The notes: a model not told the origin generated them from the sequence alone. Counted from the stretch's first letter, positions 55,635-64,000 are shown. The stretch is DNA of 64,000 nucleotides from CAWABB01 sp963701735 (GCA_963701735.1 CAVPBI010000023.1:62001-126000), one strand, 5' to 3'. Translations and numbers: made by a program.

Positions 55635-57365
55635 ATGAGACCGCCCACCCATACGCTCACTCTCCCGCGCATCCTCTTTTGTTCGCCATGCGGACCGTAT
55701 CCCAAGGCTCCCGTTGACAGGGATCCCATAGACTTCTTCTACTACAGGAATACCCTCGGCCAGGGGTTGTTCCAGTTGCGTTCGTTTCAAAGCTGGTATT
55801 CGCTCCATTTTCTCGCGCAGAATCTCCCCGTGCCCTCGGTGGTGCTGGAGAATCCGACCATGCGCCGCTTTCAGGAGGAGGTCGAAGGCGGCGGGTACCA
55901 GGTCGTCGCGTTCGGCTTCACCGTCATCACCGCAGCGCGCGTGCTGGAGATGGCGACCTGGCTGAAGCGGGCCCGGCCCGAAATCGAAGTCATCCTGGGA
56001 GGCTACGGGACTGCTGCCTTCAAGGATCCGGACCCGGCCGCCACGGTTCTTCAATCGAAGGCGGACGCCATCTGCTCCGGAGAGGGCATCGCGTTCATGC
56101 GCACGTATCTCCGCAACCGATGGGGCCTCCACATTGAGCCGATGAATCCGGACGGCGCGTCGCTGCAGCAGGATTTCCCGCCGATGGAGCACTGTTTCGT
56201 TCACACGCCCATCCCCTACTTCAGGCAGCTTGTGCTCCTGGGCTCGCTCGGGTGCACGTTCGGGTGCCCCTTCTGCGCGACATCAAGCCAGTTCCAGCGT
56301 CGCCGGCTCCTGGTCACCTCGGGGCGGGAGTTGTTCAACGTGCTCCTGGCTCAGGCACACAAGCACCCGGACGTCCAGTCGGCGATCATCTACGACGAGG
56401 ATTTCCTGGTGGACCGGCACCGCGTGCTCGAATTCATGCACCTCATGGAGCAGTGTACGGAACTGCAGGAACGCCCGATGCTCCTGACGGTCTTCGCGTC
56501 CGTGCGAACCATCGGGATGTACTCGACGCCGGAGCTGATACGGTGTGGCATCGGGACTATCTACATCGGCGTCGAATCGTTCCAGCCGGAGGTCCTGCAG
56601 CGAGAGTCGATCGTGAAGCGGGATGGGGATATCGAAGAGGTCTTTCGCACGCTTCATCGCCACGGCATCAATACGCTCGGCTCGCTGATTCTCGGGTGGG
56701 ACGGTCAGACCGCCGGCCAGATGCGGGAGGAAAGCCAGCGATTTGCCGCGCTCAATCCCACGTTCTATCAGGTCGTCCCGTTGCATCCGGTCCCCGGGAC
56801 GCCGCTCTGGAAGCGGCTGAAGGAGGAGCACCGGATGCCGGAGGGGCACGCGTTTGAGAACGACAGCATTGACCGGTTCACTTTCGAGCTGCGGGGCGCC
56901 AGGCGTGAGGAAGCGCTGCAGGTGGTCTCGGACACATACCGCAGGCTGGTGGCGGAGGGAGGCCCCTGGCCGTTCCGGTTCGCAGAGAGCCTTCTGAGCG
57001 GCTACGGCGAGCTCTCCCGGATGGACGGCCAGGAATTCCGGACCCGGGCTGCGGCGTACAGGAAGCTGTTTCGAAGGATCCTTCCACTGGCCATGGTCGG
57101 AAGGCTGTTGTTCCACGGAGAGGGGTTCGCACGCCGCTGGCGAAGCGCCATGCGGATCACTATGCGAACCTTCCCGCTGATCACGCTGTCGTCGGCTGTC
57201 GTCGCCGTGCTGGCCGTGCCGATACTCGCAGCGCTGTACGCCGGGGCTCGTGCGTCATTCTGGCTCCGGCCGTCGGGCGATCAGCCCAAATGCATGCGAC
57301 GGGAGTACGCGGGAGACCGATCGGTCTCCTGCACTCTCGCCGTGCCCCGGAGGTCCGTCGCCTAG
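55635..57365 (+). CDS. Cobalamin-binding radical SAM protein 4 with C-terminal membrane helix
   Basis: A 576-residue protein from ATG 55635. N-terminal segment LPRILFCSPCGPYPKAPVDR and YYRNTLGQGLFQLRSFQSWY, then a B12-binding part (VVAFGFTVITAARVLEMATW, VILGGYGTAAF). Radical SAM motif: CTFGCPFC (Cys207, Cys211, Cys214), followed by SAIIYDEDFLVDRHRVLEFM and GVESFQPEVLQRESIVKRDG. Near the end there is a hydrophobic helix (FPLITLSSAVVAVLAVPILA) that may anchor it in the inner membrane. It is the longest of the four. It starts 10 bases after the preceding gene and is the last gene of the cluster. Confidence 0.85.
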   Translation: MRPPTHTLTLPRILFCSPCGPYPKAPVDRDPIDFFYYRNTLGQGLFQLRSFQSWYSLHFLAQNLPVPSVVLENPTMRRFQEEVEGGGYQVVAFGFTVITAARVLEMATWLKRARPEIEVILGGYGTAAFKDPDPAATVLQSKADAICSGEGIAFMRTYLRNRWGLHIEPMNPDGASLQQDFPPMEHCFVHTPIPYFRQLVLLGSLGCTFGCPFCATSSQFQRRRLLVTSGRELFNVLLAQAHKHPDVQSAIIYDEDFLVDRHRVLEFMHLMEQCTELQERPMLLTVFASVRTIGMYSTPELIRCGIGTIYIGVESFQPEVLQRESIVKRDGDIEEVFRTLHRHGINTLGSLILGWDGQTAGQMREESQRFAALNPTFYQVVPLHPVPGTPLWKRLKEEHRMPEGHAFENDSIDRFTFELRGARREEALQVVSDTYRRLVAEGGPWPFRFAESLLSGYGELSRMDGQEFRTRAAAYRKLFRRILPLAMVGRLLFHGEGFARRWRSAMRITMRTFPLITLSSAVVAVLAVPILAALYAGARASFWLRPSGDQPKCMRREYAGDRSVSCTLAVPRRSVA

Positions 57366-57374
57366 AAACTCGCC

Positions 57375-57583
57375 TCACTTCACCAGATCGTCCAGCATCT
57401 GTTCGTCGCATTCTTGAAAAGCCTTCTCAGCCATCTGCCACCTTTCATGACGTGAGTAGACATTCCTATCTGTGCAACCCGCGCTTCTTTTGCAGGCGCT
57501 TCGTCTGCAGGCGATTCTTTTGCAGGTGTTTCTTTCACAGGCGCTCTGCTCTTTGTTTCTAAAACCGGCGTTGTTACCTTCAC
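57375..57583 (-). other. 15-base tandem repeats in two overlapping small frames (possible small gene)
   Basis: On the minus strand about four copies of a 15-base unit (like GCCTGCAAAAGAAGC) give KETPAKESPADEAPAKEA in one frame (start GTG 57583) and cysteines at every fifth residue in another (CERNTCKRIACRRSAC). The first frame ends differently from the tail HERWQMAEKAFQECDEQMLD, which is in the second frame. One indel would join them into a protein of about 70 residues. Whether this is a small gene, a relic or a spacer is uncertain. It lies just after the radical SAM cluster, on the opposite strand. Confidence 0.3.
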
Positions 57584-57614
57584 CGTAAGAGTCCCTGGTC
57601 ATTCGGAGCTACCG

Positions 57615-58286
57615 ATGAGCGACACGCTGACGAGGAGGGGTACCCGCGCACCGTCATGGATCGACGTCACCGTCCCGTTGAGGACCGGTATGGCTCACTG
57701 GCCCGGCGATCCTGCCCCACGCATCACCAGGGCGCAGGACATGGAACGCGGTGATGCGTATACGACATCGTTTCTTGAGATGGGAGCGCATACCGGAACG
57801 CACATGGATGCGCCGGCACACGTTCTTCGCCGTGGTGCAACCATCGATGCGATGCCGCTTGACGCCGGCGTGGGGACGGCGCGCGTCATTGGCATTCGGG
57901 ACGCCGTGTCTGTCACGGTCCGCGAGCTGCGACCGCATCGCATCCGCCGCGGAGAGCGCATACTCTTCAAGACACGCAACTCCCTCCGCCGCTGGGATAC
58001 AGGCCGATTCCACAATGATTTCGTCTACATCTCCGCCGGGGCAGCCAGGTATCTGGCCGAACGGAAAGTCCGGCTGGTGGGAGTAGACTATCTCTCCGTC
58101 GGGGGATTCAAGAAGGATGGGCTCGAGACGCACGAAGCCCTTCTCGGAGCAGGCATCTGGATTATCGAGGGCCTGAACCTGTCCAGGCTGACACCGGGAC
58201 CCGTAGACATGATCTGTCTTCCGCTCAGGCTCCTGAACGCCGACGGGGCTCCCGCGCGGGCGATCGTGAGAATGAAACGCAGATGA
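57615..58286 (+). CDS. Cyclase-family (kynurenine formamidase-like) hydrolase
   Basis: A 223-residue metal-dependent hydrolase of the cyclase/kynurenine formamidase family. The metal-binding motif HTGTHMDAP is clear (residues about 58-66) after WIDVTVPLRTGMAHWPGDPA. Later VGVDYLSVGG follows the family Gly/Asp pattern, and HEALLGAGIWIIEGLNL matches the C-terminal sheet. Such enzymes hydrolyse amide bonds, for example N-formylkynurenine. GGAG lies 6 bases upstream of the ATG. It is 249 bases downstream of the radical SAM cluster and may or may not belong to it. Confidence 0.88.
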   Translation: MSDTLTRRGTRAPSWIDVTVPLRTGMAHWPGDPAPRITRAQDMERGDAYTTSFLEMGAHTGTHMDAPAHVLRRGATIDAMPLDAGVGTARVIGIRDAVSVTVRELRPHRIRRGERILFKTRNSLRRWDTGRFHNDFVYISAGAARYLAERKVRLVGVDYLSVGGFKKDGLETHEALLGAGIWIIEGLNLSRLTPGPVDMICLPLRLLNADGAPARAIVRMKRR

Positions 58287-58382
58287 AAAGGATGGTCCTC
58301 GTCATGGAGCGGGCGGGAGCTCACGAAAGGATCATTCTCCCGCATAGCGCGCCGGCTGCACCGTCACAGGAGTACAGTTCGG

Positions 58383-59660
58383 CTATGACATGCGGGTGTG
58401 GGAGATCAGGTACTCGAGATACCGCGATTTCAACTGCCGGGATGCGAGAGCCTGTTTGATGGGAGGCAACTTCAGGATGACGCCGAGGACAGCCGCCATG
58501 GCGCGGTGGTTCCACATGGCGTGATTGTCGAAGATCAGGTCCTGCAGATTCCCTCGTTCGATCGCCATCACCACCGCTTTGTGCGCGGAGTTCAGGGGAG
58601 TGATGACCCGCTCGGGTCGCGTTCGCAACGCGATGGCGTCCTCCGGGCAGTTGCGCGAACAGACGCCGCATCCCAGACAGAGGTCCTCGTTCACCCGGGC
58701 CTTCCGCTTCCTCTGCTTGTGCGGGTCGCTCGCTGACACCAGCCCCAGGGCCTCCACCGCGCACACATCGATGCATTTCCCGCATCCGTTGCAGACACCC
58801 GGGTCGATCGCCGGCAGAAAGTTCGTCGTGTGCACGGGCGCCAGCATCCCGAAGCGCTTGGCCGCAAGCATCGCCTCGCAGCAGCACCCGCAGCAATTGC
58901 AGATGAAGTTCACCTCTTCGCGGACGTTCTCTCCGAACTGCACAAGATTCGACCCGTGGCCGGCCTGGAGAAGGTCCATCCCCTCCCGCTCGTCGATCGA
59001 ACGGGCGATGCCGTGCCGGATCAGCGAGGCCGCCGTCGAATTGAACGTCATGCAGATCTCCATCGGCGCGTCGCATGCGCGACCCAGATGATGCATCTTG
59101 TGACGGCAGTAGCAGGTCCCCACGGCACGATGGCTCGCCGTGCGAATTACCTCGCTGGCCCGCTCATAGTCGAGCACGGTCAGAGAAGGCGAGAGCGCGG
59201 GCTCATGGACGAACACCCGCCCCAGCTGCGTCTCTCCCCGGGTGAAGAGATCCCTGATGAAGTCCTCTTCGACGTTGAGGTACTGGTAGAAGAGCTCCGC
59301 AAGCACCTTCTGATCGATGTCATGTCGGACTCTCATCATCGAGAATTCAAAGAAGCCGGCCATGGGTGGCGGAAGCGTGTACGTTGTCTTTCCGTTCACT
59401 CCGGCGTCCAGGAGAATCCCCCGGTCAGCAAGGGTGTCGAGGATTGCGCTCGCTTCGGCTTCTGGCCGTTTCCAGATCTTCGCTGCTTTCCTGGCGGTAA
59501 ACGGCCGGATGGGAAGTTCCGCCACAAGGGACGCCTCCCGTTCCGAAAACATCATCCGGAGGATACGATAGAGAAGATCTGACGCCGGGGCACCCTGGGG
59601 AAAGCGGTTGAGCCGGTCGATCAGTCGGCTGTAGGCGGATTGTGTGGCAACATGAGACAT
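58383..59660 (-). CDS. Ferredoxin-type iron-sulfur protein with a Cys-rich middle
   Basis: A 425-residue protein. An N-terminal helical region (YSRLIDRLNRFPQGAPASDL, FTARKAAKIWKRPEAEASAI, winged-helix-like) is followed by CYCRHKMHHLGRACDAPMEI, then a dense Cys run NFICNCCGCCCEAMLAAKRF, and two [4Fe-4S] ferredoxin motifs CNGCGKCIDVC and CLGCGVCSRNC. It probably passes electrons in the cytoplasm; the winged-helix-like front may allow a regulatory role. It has a strong promoter of its own (59738-59743/59715-59720) and is divergent from the kinase gene. Confidence 0.85.
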   Translation of the reverse strand: MSHVATQSAYSRLIDRLNRFPQGAPASDLLYRILRMMFSEREASLVAELPIRPFTARKAAKIWKRPEAEASAILDTLADRGILLDAGVNGKTTYTLPPPMAGFFEFSMMRVRHDIDQKVLAELFYQYLNVEEDFIRDLFTRGETQLGRVFVHEPALSPSLTVLDYERASEVIRTASHRAVGTCYCRHKMHHLGRACDAPMEICMTFNSTAASLIRHGIARSIDEREGMDLLQAGHGSNLVQFGENVREEVNFICNCCGCCCEAMLAAKRFGMLAPVHTTNFLPAIDPGVCNGCGKCIDVCAVEALGLVSASDPHKQRKRKARVNEDLCLGCGVCSRNCPEDAIALRTRPERVITPLNSAHKAVVMAIERGNLQDLIFDNHAMWNHRAMAAVLGVILKLPPIKQALASRQLKSRYLEYLISHTRMS

Positions 59661-59714
59661 GACCGGGAGTCCCTGGCGAAGGAGGTGGAATGCGGGGCCG
59701 ATCTCGCCGCTTGA

Positions 59715-59743
59715 AAACTACATCGGGAATTCGGTTTTGTCAA
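59715..59743 (-). promoter_or_regulatory. Sigma-70-type promoter of the Fe-S protein gene
   Basis: On the minus strand TTGACA (59743-59738) and TAGTTT (59720-59715) are 17 bases apart, about 55 bases before ATG 59660. Confidence 0.6.
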
Positions 59744-59850
59744 CTCCGATGAAGCCCGAACCAGGGGGCCGCGAAGGGGATTGGGCAACCCTGAATCGAG
59801 CCCCGCAAGTAGTTGCCTCACGTAAGGTTCTACTCCAAACCGGGGGCAAG

Positions 59851-59879
59851 TTGACTCTCGCCCCCCACTCCGCTACCTT
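59851..59879 (+). promoter_or_regulatory. Sigma-70-type promoter of the kinase gene
   Basis: TTGACT (59851-59856), a 17-base spacer and TACCTT (59874-59879) lie 61 bases before ATG 59940. Confidence 0.5.
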
Positions 59880-59939
59880 GGGTTCTCGCCATCTGTGATG
59901 TGCGGCGCCGAAACCTGATACACGAACACAAGGCTTCCA

Positions 59940-62347
59940 ATGGTCGGCAAGATCATTTCCCACTATAGAATTCATCGAGAAACTGGGTGAAGGGGGGATG
60001 GGTGTGGTCTACAAGGCCGAAGATACCCGCCTCAAACGGACGGTGGCTTTGAAATTCCTCCCTCAGGGGCTGGAGACTCAGGATGATGAACGGGCCCGAT
60101 TCTTCCAGGAAGCCCAGGCGGCGTCCGCCCTCAACCATCCCAACGTCTGCACCATCTATGATATCGCGGAAGGTGAGGCAGGGCAGTTCATCGCCATGGA
60201 GTTTGTGGATGGCGTTACCTTGCGGCAGAAAATCACAGCGGGCGGACTCGAGCCTGGAATCGCCACCGGGTACGCAGTGCAGATTGCCGAGGCACTCGAA
60301 GAAGCGCACGGCAAAGGGATCGTGCACCGCGACATCAAGTCCGAGAACATCATGGTCAACACGAAGAACCAGGTGAAGGTGATGGACTTCGGGCTGGCCA
60401 AGCTGAAGGGATCGCTCCGGCTCACGAAGGCAACGACCACGGTTGGAACGCTGGGCTACATGGCCCCCGAACAACTCCAGGGCGGAGACGTGGACGCACG
60501 CAGCGACATCTTCTCCTTCGGGGTCCTCGTGTACGAATTGCTCACGGGCCGGATGCCGTTCCGGGGGGAACACGAGGCCGCGATGATGTACTCGATCCTG
60601 AACGAGGATCCCGTTCCATTGACGACCGTTCGCCCCGATCTCGATCCTGAATTGGAGCGGATTGTCCAGCGGGCCCTGGAAAAGGACCCGGAGGATCGCT
60701 ACCAGCGTGTCGACGACATCCGGAGGGAGCTGCTCCGCCTTCAGAAGAAGACCGGTCGGGTCACCCGGCCCGTCTCCGCCGAGATTCTCGCGCACGCAGG
60801 TTCGAGCCCGGCCACTCCGACCCGGCCCGGCAGCGTTGAGCCCCCGCCACAACCAGCGGTGAAGCCCGCCCGGCGTTTGCTGTACGGGGCCATCACGCTC
60901 GTCGCGCTCATGACCCTGGTGGCTGTCTATTTCTTGTTTTTCGCCCGCGGGGAGTCGATCAGGTCGATCGCCGTTCTGCCGTTTGTCAATCAGAGCGGGA
61001 ATGCCGAACTCGAGTTTCTCAGCGACGGCTTCACCGAGGCGCTCATCAATCGCCTCTCCCGGCTTCCGGGAGTGACCATGATGTCCCGGAGCTCGGTATT
61101 CCGCTACAAGGGGAAGGACATTGATCCCGCGGAGGCCGGCGCCGCGCTCGGCGTGCAGGCCGTGTTGACGGGAAGGATCCTCCAGCATGACAATCGCATT
61201 TCCGTGGCGGTCGAGCTGGTCAATGTTCGGGACCATTCACACATCTGGGGAGACCAGTACCAGCGCAGCTCCGCGGACGTCCTTGCGTTGCAGGATGAGA
61301 TCACGCAGGAAATCTCCCATCAGCTTCGTGTTACGCTGACGGGGGAGGAAGAGAAGCTTCTCGCACAAGCCCCGACCCGGAACAGCGACGCCTATGAGCT
61401 GTACCTGAAGGGGAGGTTCCACTGGAACAAACGTTCGCGGGAGGGGTTTGAGTCCGCGATTTCCTACTTCCACCAGGCTATCGAGAAAGACCCCGGCTTC
61501 GCGCTTGCATATGTAGGGCTTGCCGAATGCTACAGCGTCATGTCCGTCTATTTCATGCTCCCGCCATCCGAAGCGAGCGCACAGGCGCGCACTGCCGTGA
61601 AGAAGGCGCTCGACCTCGACCCGGCGCTCCCGGAAGCCCTGGTCATCATGGCGGTACTGTCATCGGAATACGACTGGGAGTGGGAGAAAGGATTGGAGTC
61701 CTACAAGCGCGCGCTCGAGCTGAACCCAAACTACGCGACTGCCCACCAGTGGTACGGTGAGACGCTTGCCGCAATGGGACGGGTCGACGAATCGATCGCC
61801 CAGCTGCGCAAAGCGCAGGAGCTCGACCCTCTCTCCCCCATCATCGCGACCTCGCTGGGAACCGCCTACGCGTGGGTTTCGCGCTACGACGAGGCACGGA
61901 AGCAGCTTGCAAAGGCGCTCGAATTGGACCCGACATTCCCGAGGGCTTTGTGGACCAGAGGAGTCGTCCGGTTTGTCTGACGGGGACACAGCAGGGGCCA
62001 TCAAGGAAATGAGGGGTCTCCTCGGTTCATCGACCGAGAACGACGACGCGCGCGCGAGCCTGGCGTTCATGCTCGGACGATCAGGGAACATGCAGGAAGC
62101 GGCGGCATTGACGCGTGGGCTCCACCAGGAGGCTGCGCGCCGTTATGTCTCGCCGTACCTCTTTGCGGTCTGCTACGCCGGGATGGGGAACAACGACGAG
62201 TCGTTCCGGTGGCTCGAGAAGGGCTTCCAGGAGCGCTCGTCGGGAATCGTCTACATGCGGGGAGATCCTCTCCTGGCTCCGCTGCATCGAGACCCAAGGT
62301 TCAACAGGATCCTCGAGAGGATGGGGCTCGCGCCGATGGTCGGGTAG
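59940..62347 (+). CDS. Ser/Thr protein kinase with TolB-like and TPR domains, two frameshifts
   Basis: About 800 residues after joining three frames. ATG 59940 gives MVGKIISHYRI, and after an extra C near 59973 the frame continues IEKLGEGGMGVVYKAEDTRL, the Gly-rich loop. The kinase has IVHRDIKSENIMV, VMDFGLAKLKGS and MAPEQLQGGDVDARSDIFSF, all catalytic motifs intact. A membrane helix (LLYGAITLVALMTLVAVYFL) leads to a TolB-like domain (IAVLPFVNQSGNAELEFLSD, SRSSVFRYKGK) and TPR repeats. A second shift near 61974 leads to GDTAGAIKEMRGLLGSSTEN and TPR-like repeats to 62347. This is the common receptor-type signalling layout (Hanks kinase, helix, sensor) in this group. Its relative at 19.9 kb has the same back half without the kinase. 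Confidence 0.8.
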
Positions 62348-62380
62348 CGAATCGCTACGGCTCGTAACAGTCAGGGGCGA

Positions 62381-63050
62381 TCAGCCTGCCCGCAGGCGAT
62401 CCGAACGCGTAAGATGATCCGGCAGATGGTGAAGTGATTCGAGAACGATGTCCGCGGCCTGCAGCACCTCGGGCGCGGGCATGAAGGCGGGATTGGGCAC
62501 TGCGACGACGTACGCCCCTGCGGCTTTCCCCGCCAGGATGCCGCTCCCCGAATCCTCTACGACAACCGACCTGGAAGGCTGGATACTTGAGCCGCTGGAG
62601 GACTTCCAGGTACGAATCCGGCGCCGGCTTTCCGCGCGGAACGCTATCGCTCGAAAGCGTTTCGCGAAACATCGTCTTCCACCCGTTCGCGTCCAGCGCG
62701 GCATCGATCAGGACGGGGGGCGATCCCGATGCGAGCCCCAGTGGCACGCTGGCTGCACAGAATGCGACTGCTTCGCGCGCACCCGGCATGAGCCGGACGC
62801 CGCCGGTGCGATAGGCGCTGACCATTCCATCCAGAACTTCATCTTTGTAGGCTTCGGGGCTGAGCCTCCCCCCCAGCCTCGCCACCCCGTCATCAATCCA
62901 CGCCCGGGTATTCTTGCCCATCAACGCCTTCTGGTACTCTTCTTTCCACGCCAGGCCAAAGCGGGCAAAGATCTCCGCCCGCACGCGAAACCACACCGGC
63001 TCGCTGTCGACGAGGAGCCCGTCGAGATCAAATACCACCGCGTCGATCAT
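62381..63050 (-). CDS. HAD-family sugar phosphatase/phosphoglucomutase-like, frameshifted
   Basis: A haloacid dehalogenase-type enzyme of the beta-phosphoglucomutase/2-deoxyglucose-6-phosphatase type. The first motif is FDLDGLLVDSEPVW with catalytic Asp8 and Asp10; the cap domain (ALMGKNTRAWIDDGVARLGG) follows; motif II is LGLASGSPP and motif III includes RGKPAPDSYLEVLQRL. At about 62580 the frame changes, and the correct continuation (VVVEDSGSGILAGKAAGAYV) carries the fourth motif and ends near 62381. About 222 residues in total. It overlaps araD by 4 bases, so it belongs to the arabinose operon. The indel may be an assembly error. Confidence 0.8.
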
Positions 63051-63746
63051 GTCCGTTTCTGACCGTAGTACGCCGAGGGCCCGTGTTTGCGGGAAAAATG
63101 CTTCTCACGAAGGGACTTCCCGATCGGGCGTAAGGAAGGGTTGATGGCGATGCTGACGCCAGCCATCTGCGCCACTCGCTCCAGCACAATTGCGTTTTCG
63201 ACAGCCTCTTCGAGGCTCGCCCCCCAGGTGAACGGCCCGTGGCCGCGCACCAGCACCGCCGGCACGCGCATCGGATCAATCTTCCGGAAGCGTTCCACGA
63301 TAAGCTTTCCCGTGTTTCGCTCGTAGTCGTCCCTGATTTCATTCTCCCTCATCGACCTGGTCACGGGAACCGATCCGTCGAAACAATCGGCGTGTGTTGT
63401 CCCGAGGGCAGGTATGTCCCGTCCGGCCTGTGCCCATGCCGTTGCGTACGAGGCTGTGCGTGTGGACAATGGCCTTGATCCCCGGAAACGCCCGGTACAG
63501 TTCGCGATGAGTCGGCGTGTCGGAACTCGGCCGGTGTTCACCCTCGAGCGCTTTCCCGGTCGAGAGCGACACGGTCACCATCGCCTCAGCGGTCATGGTC
63601 TCATAGGCCATGCCGGACGGCTTGATCACAAGCGCGTCCCCGTCCCGGTCGACCGCGCTCACGTTTCCCCAGTTGAGGAGAACGAGCCCCTCCCTGACGA
63701 TCCGGAGGTTTGCTTCGCAGACCTGCCGTTTGAGTTCTTCAAGCAT
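63047..63746 (-). CDS. araD: L-ribulose-5-phosphate 4-epimerase, frameshifted
   Basis: Converts L-ribulose-5-phosphate to D-xylulose-5-phosphate, the last step of L-arabinose use. The frame from ATG 63746 (LEELKRQVCEANLRIVREGL, NWGNVSAVDRDGDALVIKPS) ends in an artificial tail after HTHS; near 63452 the frame changes to continue SYATAWAQAGRDIPALGTTH, ADCFDGSVPVTRSM and ERNTGKLIVERFRKIDPMRV, then RGHGPFTWGASLEEAVENAI. The class II aldolase zinc ligands (HTHS and RGHGPF) are present. Rejoined, it has about 231 residues, the usual length. It overlaps araB by 8 bases and the HAD gene by 4. Confidence 0.85.
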
Positions 63747-64000
63747 GCTTCGACCCCCGGGATGTGTCGGTGGGCTTCCGCATTCTCGCGCGATCGCGGA
63801 TGTCGATGAGGGTCTTCATCACATCATACAGATTGCCGCTCCACGATGGCGTGCCGAATGCATCATGGAGCTTCCGGTAGAGCGCGTAGAGCTCGCGATA
63901 CACGGCATGCGCCTCAGGGTCGGGAGTGAATACCCGCTCCCGGATCCCGGCCATCTTTTGTTGCGCCTGTTCGAGTCGATCGTACCCTCCGGCCTTCGTC
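63739..64000 (-). CDS. araB: Ribulokinase C-terminus, cut by the window edge
   Basis: The last 86 residues of L-ribulokinase, which phosphorylates L-ribulose with ATP in arabinose use. The frame begins at the edge as KAGGYDRLEQAQQKMAGIRE and runs RVFTPDPEAHAVYRELYALY, RKLHDAFGTPSWSGNLYDVM to SRGSKHA. The tail matches the ribulokinase pattern (GGYDS-EA-M and PNPE-H--Y--LY-LY--LHDAFG). Its stop overlaps the araD start by 8 bases, which confirms the order araB-araD. Confidence 0.85.
   Translation of the reverse strand, partial: TKAGGYDRLEQAQQKMAGIRERVFTPDPEAHAVYRELYALYRKLHDAFGTPSWSGNLYDVMKTLIDIRDRARMRKPTDTSRGSKHA

Noticed and set aside
53666..55729. 687-codon open frame on the minus strand opposite two radical SAM genes
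   Set aside because: Arg-, Asp- and Glu-rich without domains; a GC-rich antisense shadow of two genes with intact catalytic motifs.
46909..57365. The cluster as a lipopolysaccharide or hopanoid biosynthesis locus
   Set aside because: No glycosyltransferases or squalene-type cyclases are present, so no support beyond radical SAM similarity.
57375..57602. Firm call of a cysteine-rich RiPP precursor
   Set aside because: The cysteine pattern arises from a 15-base repeat, the leader-like part is at the wrong end, and a competing frame looks equally good.
59953..61236. 427-codon minus frame opposite the kinase
   Set aside because: No recognisable motifs; the plus strand has all kinase signatures.

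Overview
The window reads as a chromosomal segment of a GC-rich Gram-negative bacterium of the FCB (Fibrobacteres-Chlorobi-Bacteroidota) group, most likely an Ignavibacteria-like lineage. Supporting signs are a multiheme cytochrome ending in a type IX secretion (T9SS) C-terminal sorting domain, a TonB-dependent receptor with an N-terminal carboxypeptidase-regulatory-like domain, many lipoproteins with lipoboxes, and several TolB/CsgG/LPP20-type envelope proteins. Most genes have clear Shine-Dalgarno sequences, and several promoters are TTGACA-like with 17-base spacers. The phylum is inference.

Layout. 0-10.4 kb: a glycan-use region on the minus strand with a GH95 alpha-L-fucosidase, a TonB receptor and a GH106-like alpha-L-rhamnosidase (frameshifted), plus at least four decayed gene remnants. 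10.4-13.9 kb: a G-rich hexanucleotide repeat, tRNA-Asp, glnS and a lipoprotein. 14.2-19.1 kb: an overlapping DUF362/DUF6599 pair and a GH20 hexosaminidase. 19.2-28.1 kb: two divergent envelope operons (M48 protease, LPP20 protein and TolB-TPR protein on minus; CsgG-like, FadL-like and LPP20 on plus) sharing a ~230-bp promoter region. 28.2-38.4 kb: oxidoreductase, NmrA-like protein, URO-D-like protein, desaturase, ROK kinase with mannose-6-phosphate isomerase, EEP nuclease/phosphatase, and truncated GH2 and DUF1080 genes. 38.9-46.5 kb: T9SS-tagged multiheme cytochrome, D-cysteine desulfhydrase-like enzyme, a HEAT/beta-lactamase fusion and an arylsulfatase.

46.8-57.4 kb is the most unusual part: nine same-strand, tightly packed or overlapping genes encoding an ABC-2 transporter, a fold-III PLP decarboxylase-like protein with Met at the usual Schiff-base Lys site, a YghO-like GNAT, a FemAB/GNAT-like transferase, and four cobalamin-binding-type radical SAM enzymes in a row. 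No NRPS, PKS or known RiPP scaffold gene is visible. I interpret it as a biosynthesis-and-export cluster for an unknown small molecule or modified amino-acid product. 57.4-64 kb: a cyclase-family hydrolase, an Fe-S protein, a Ser/Thr kinase-TolB-TPR protein and the end of an arabinose operon (araB-araD-HAD phosphatase).

At least eleven single-base frameshifts interrupt otherwise intact genes across the window. This points to uncorrected indels in the assembly as much as to true pseudogenes. The real remnants (truncated GH2, DUF1080, TonB receptor and GH tails) are a separate class. Together the intact genes suggest a polysaccharide-degrading heterotroph that strips fucose, rhamnose, hexosamine, sulfate and arabinose from glycans.
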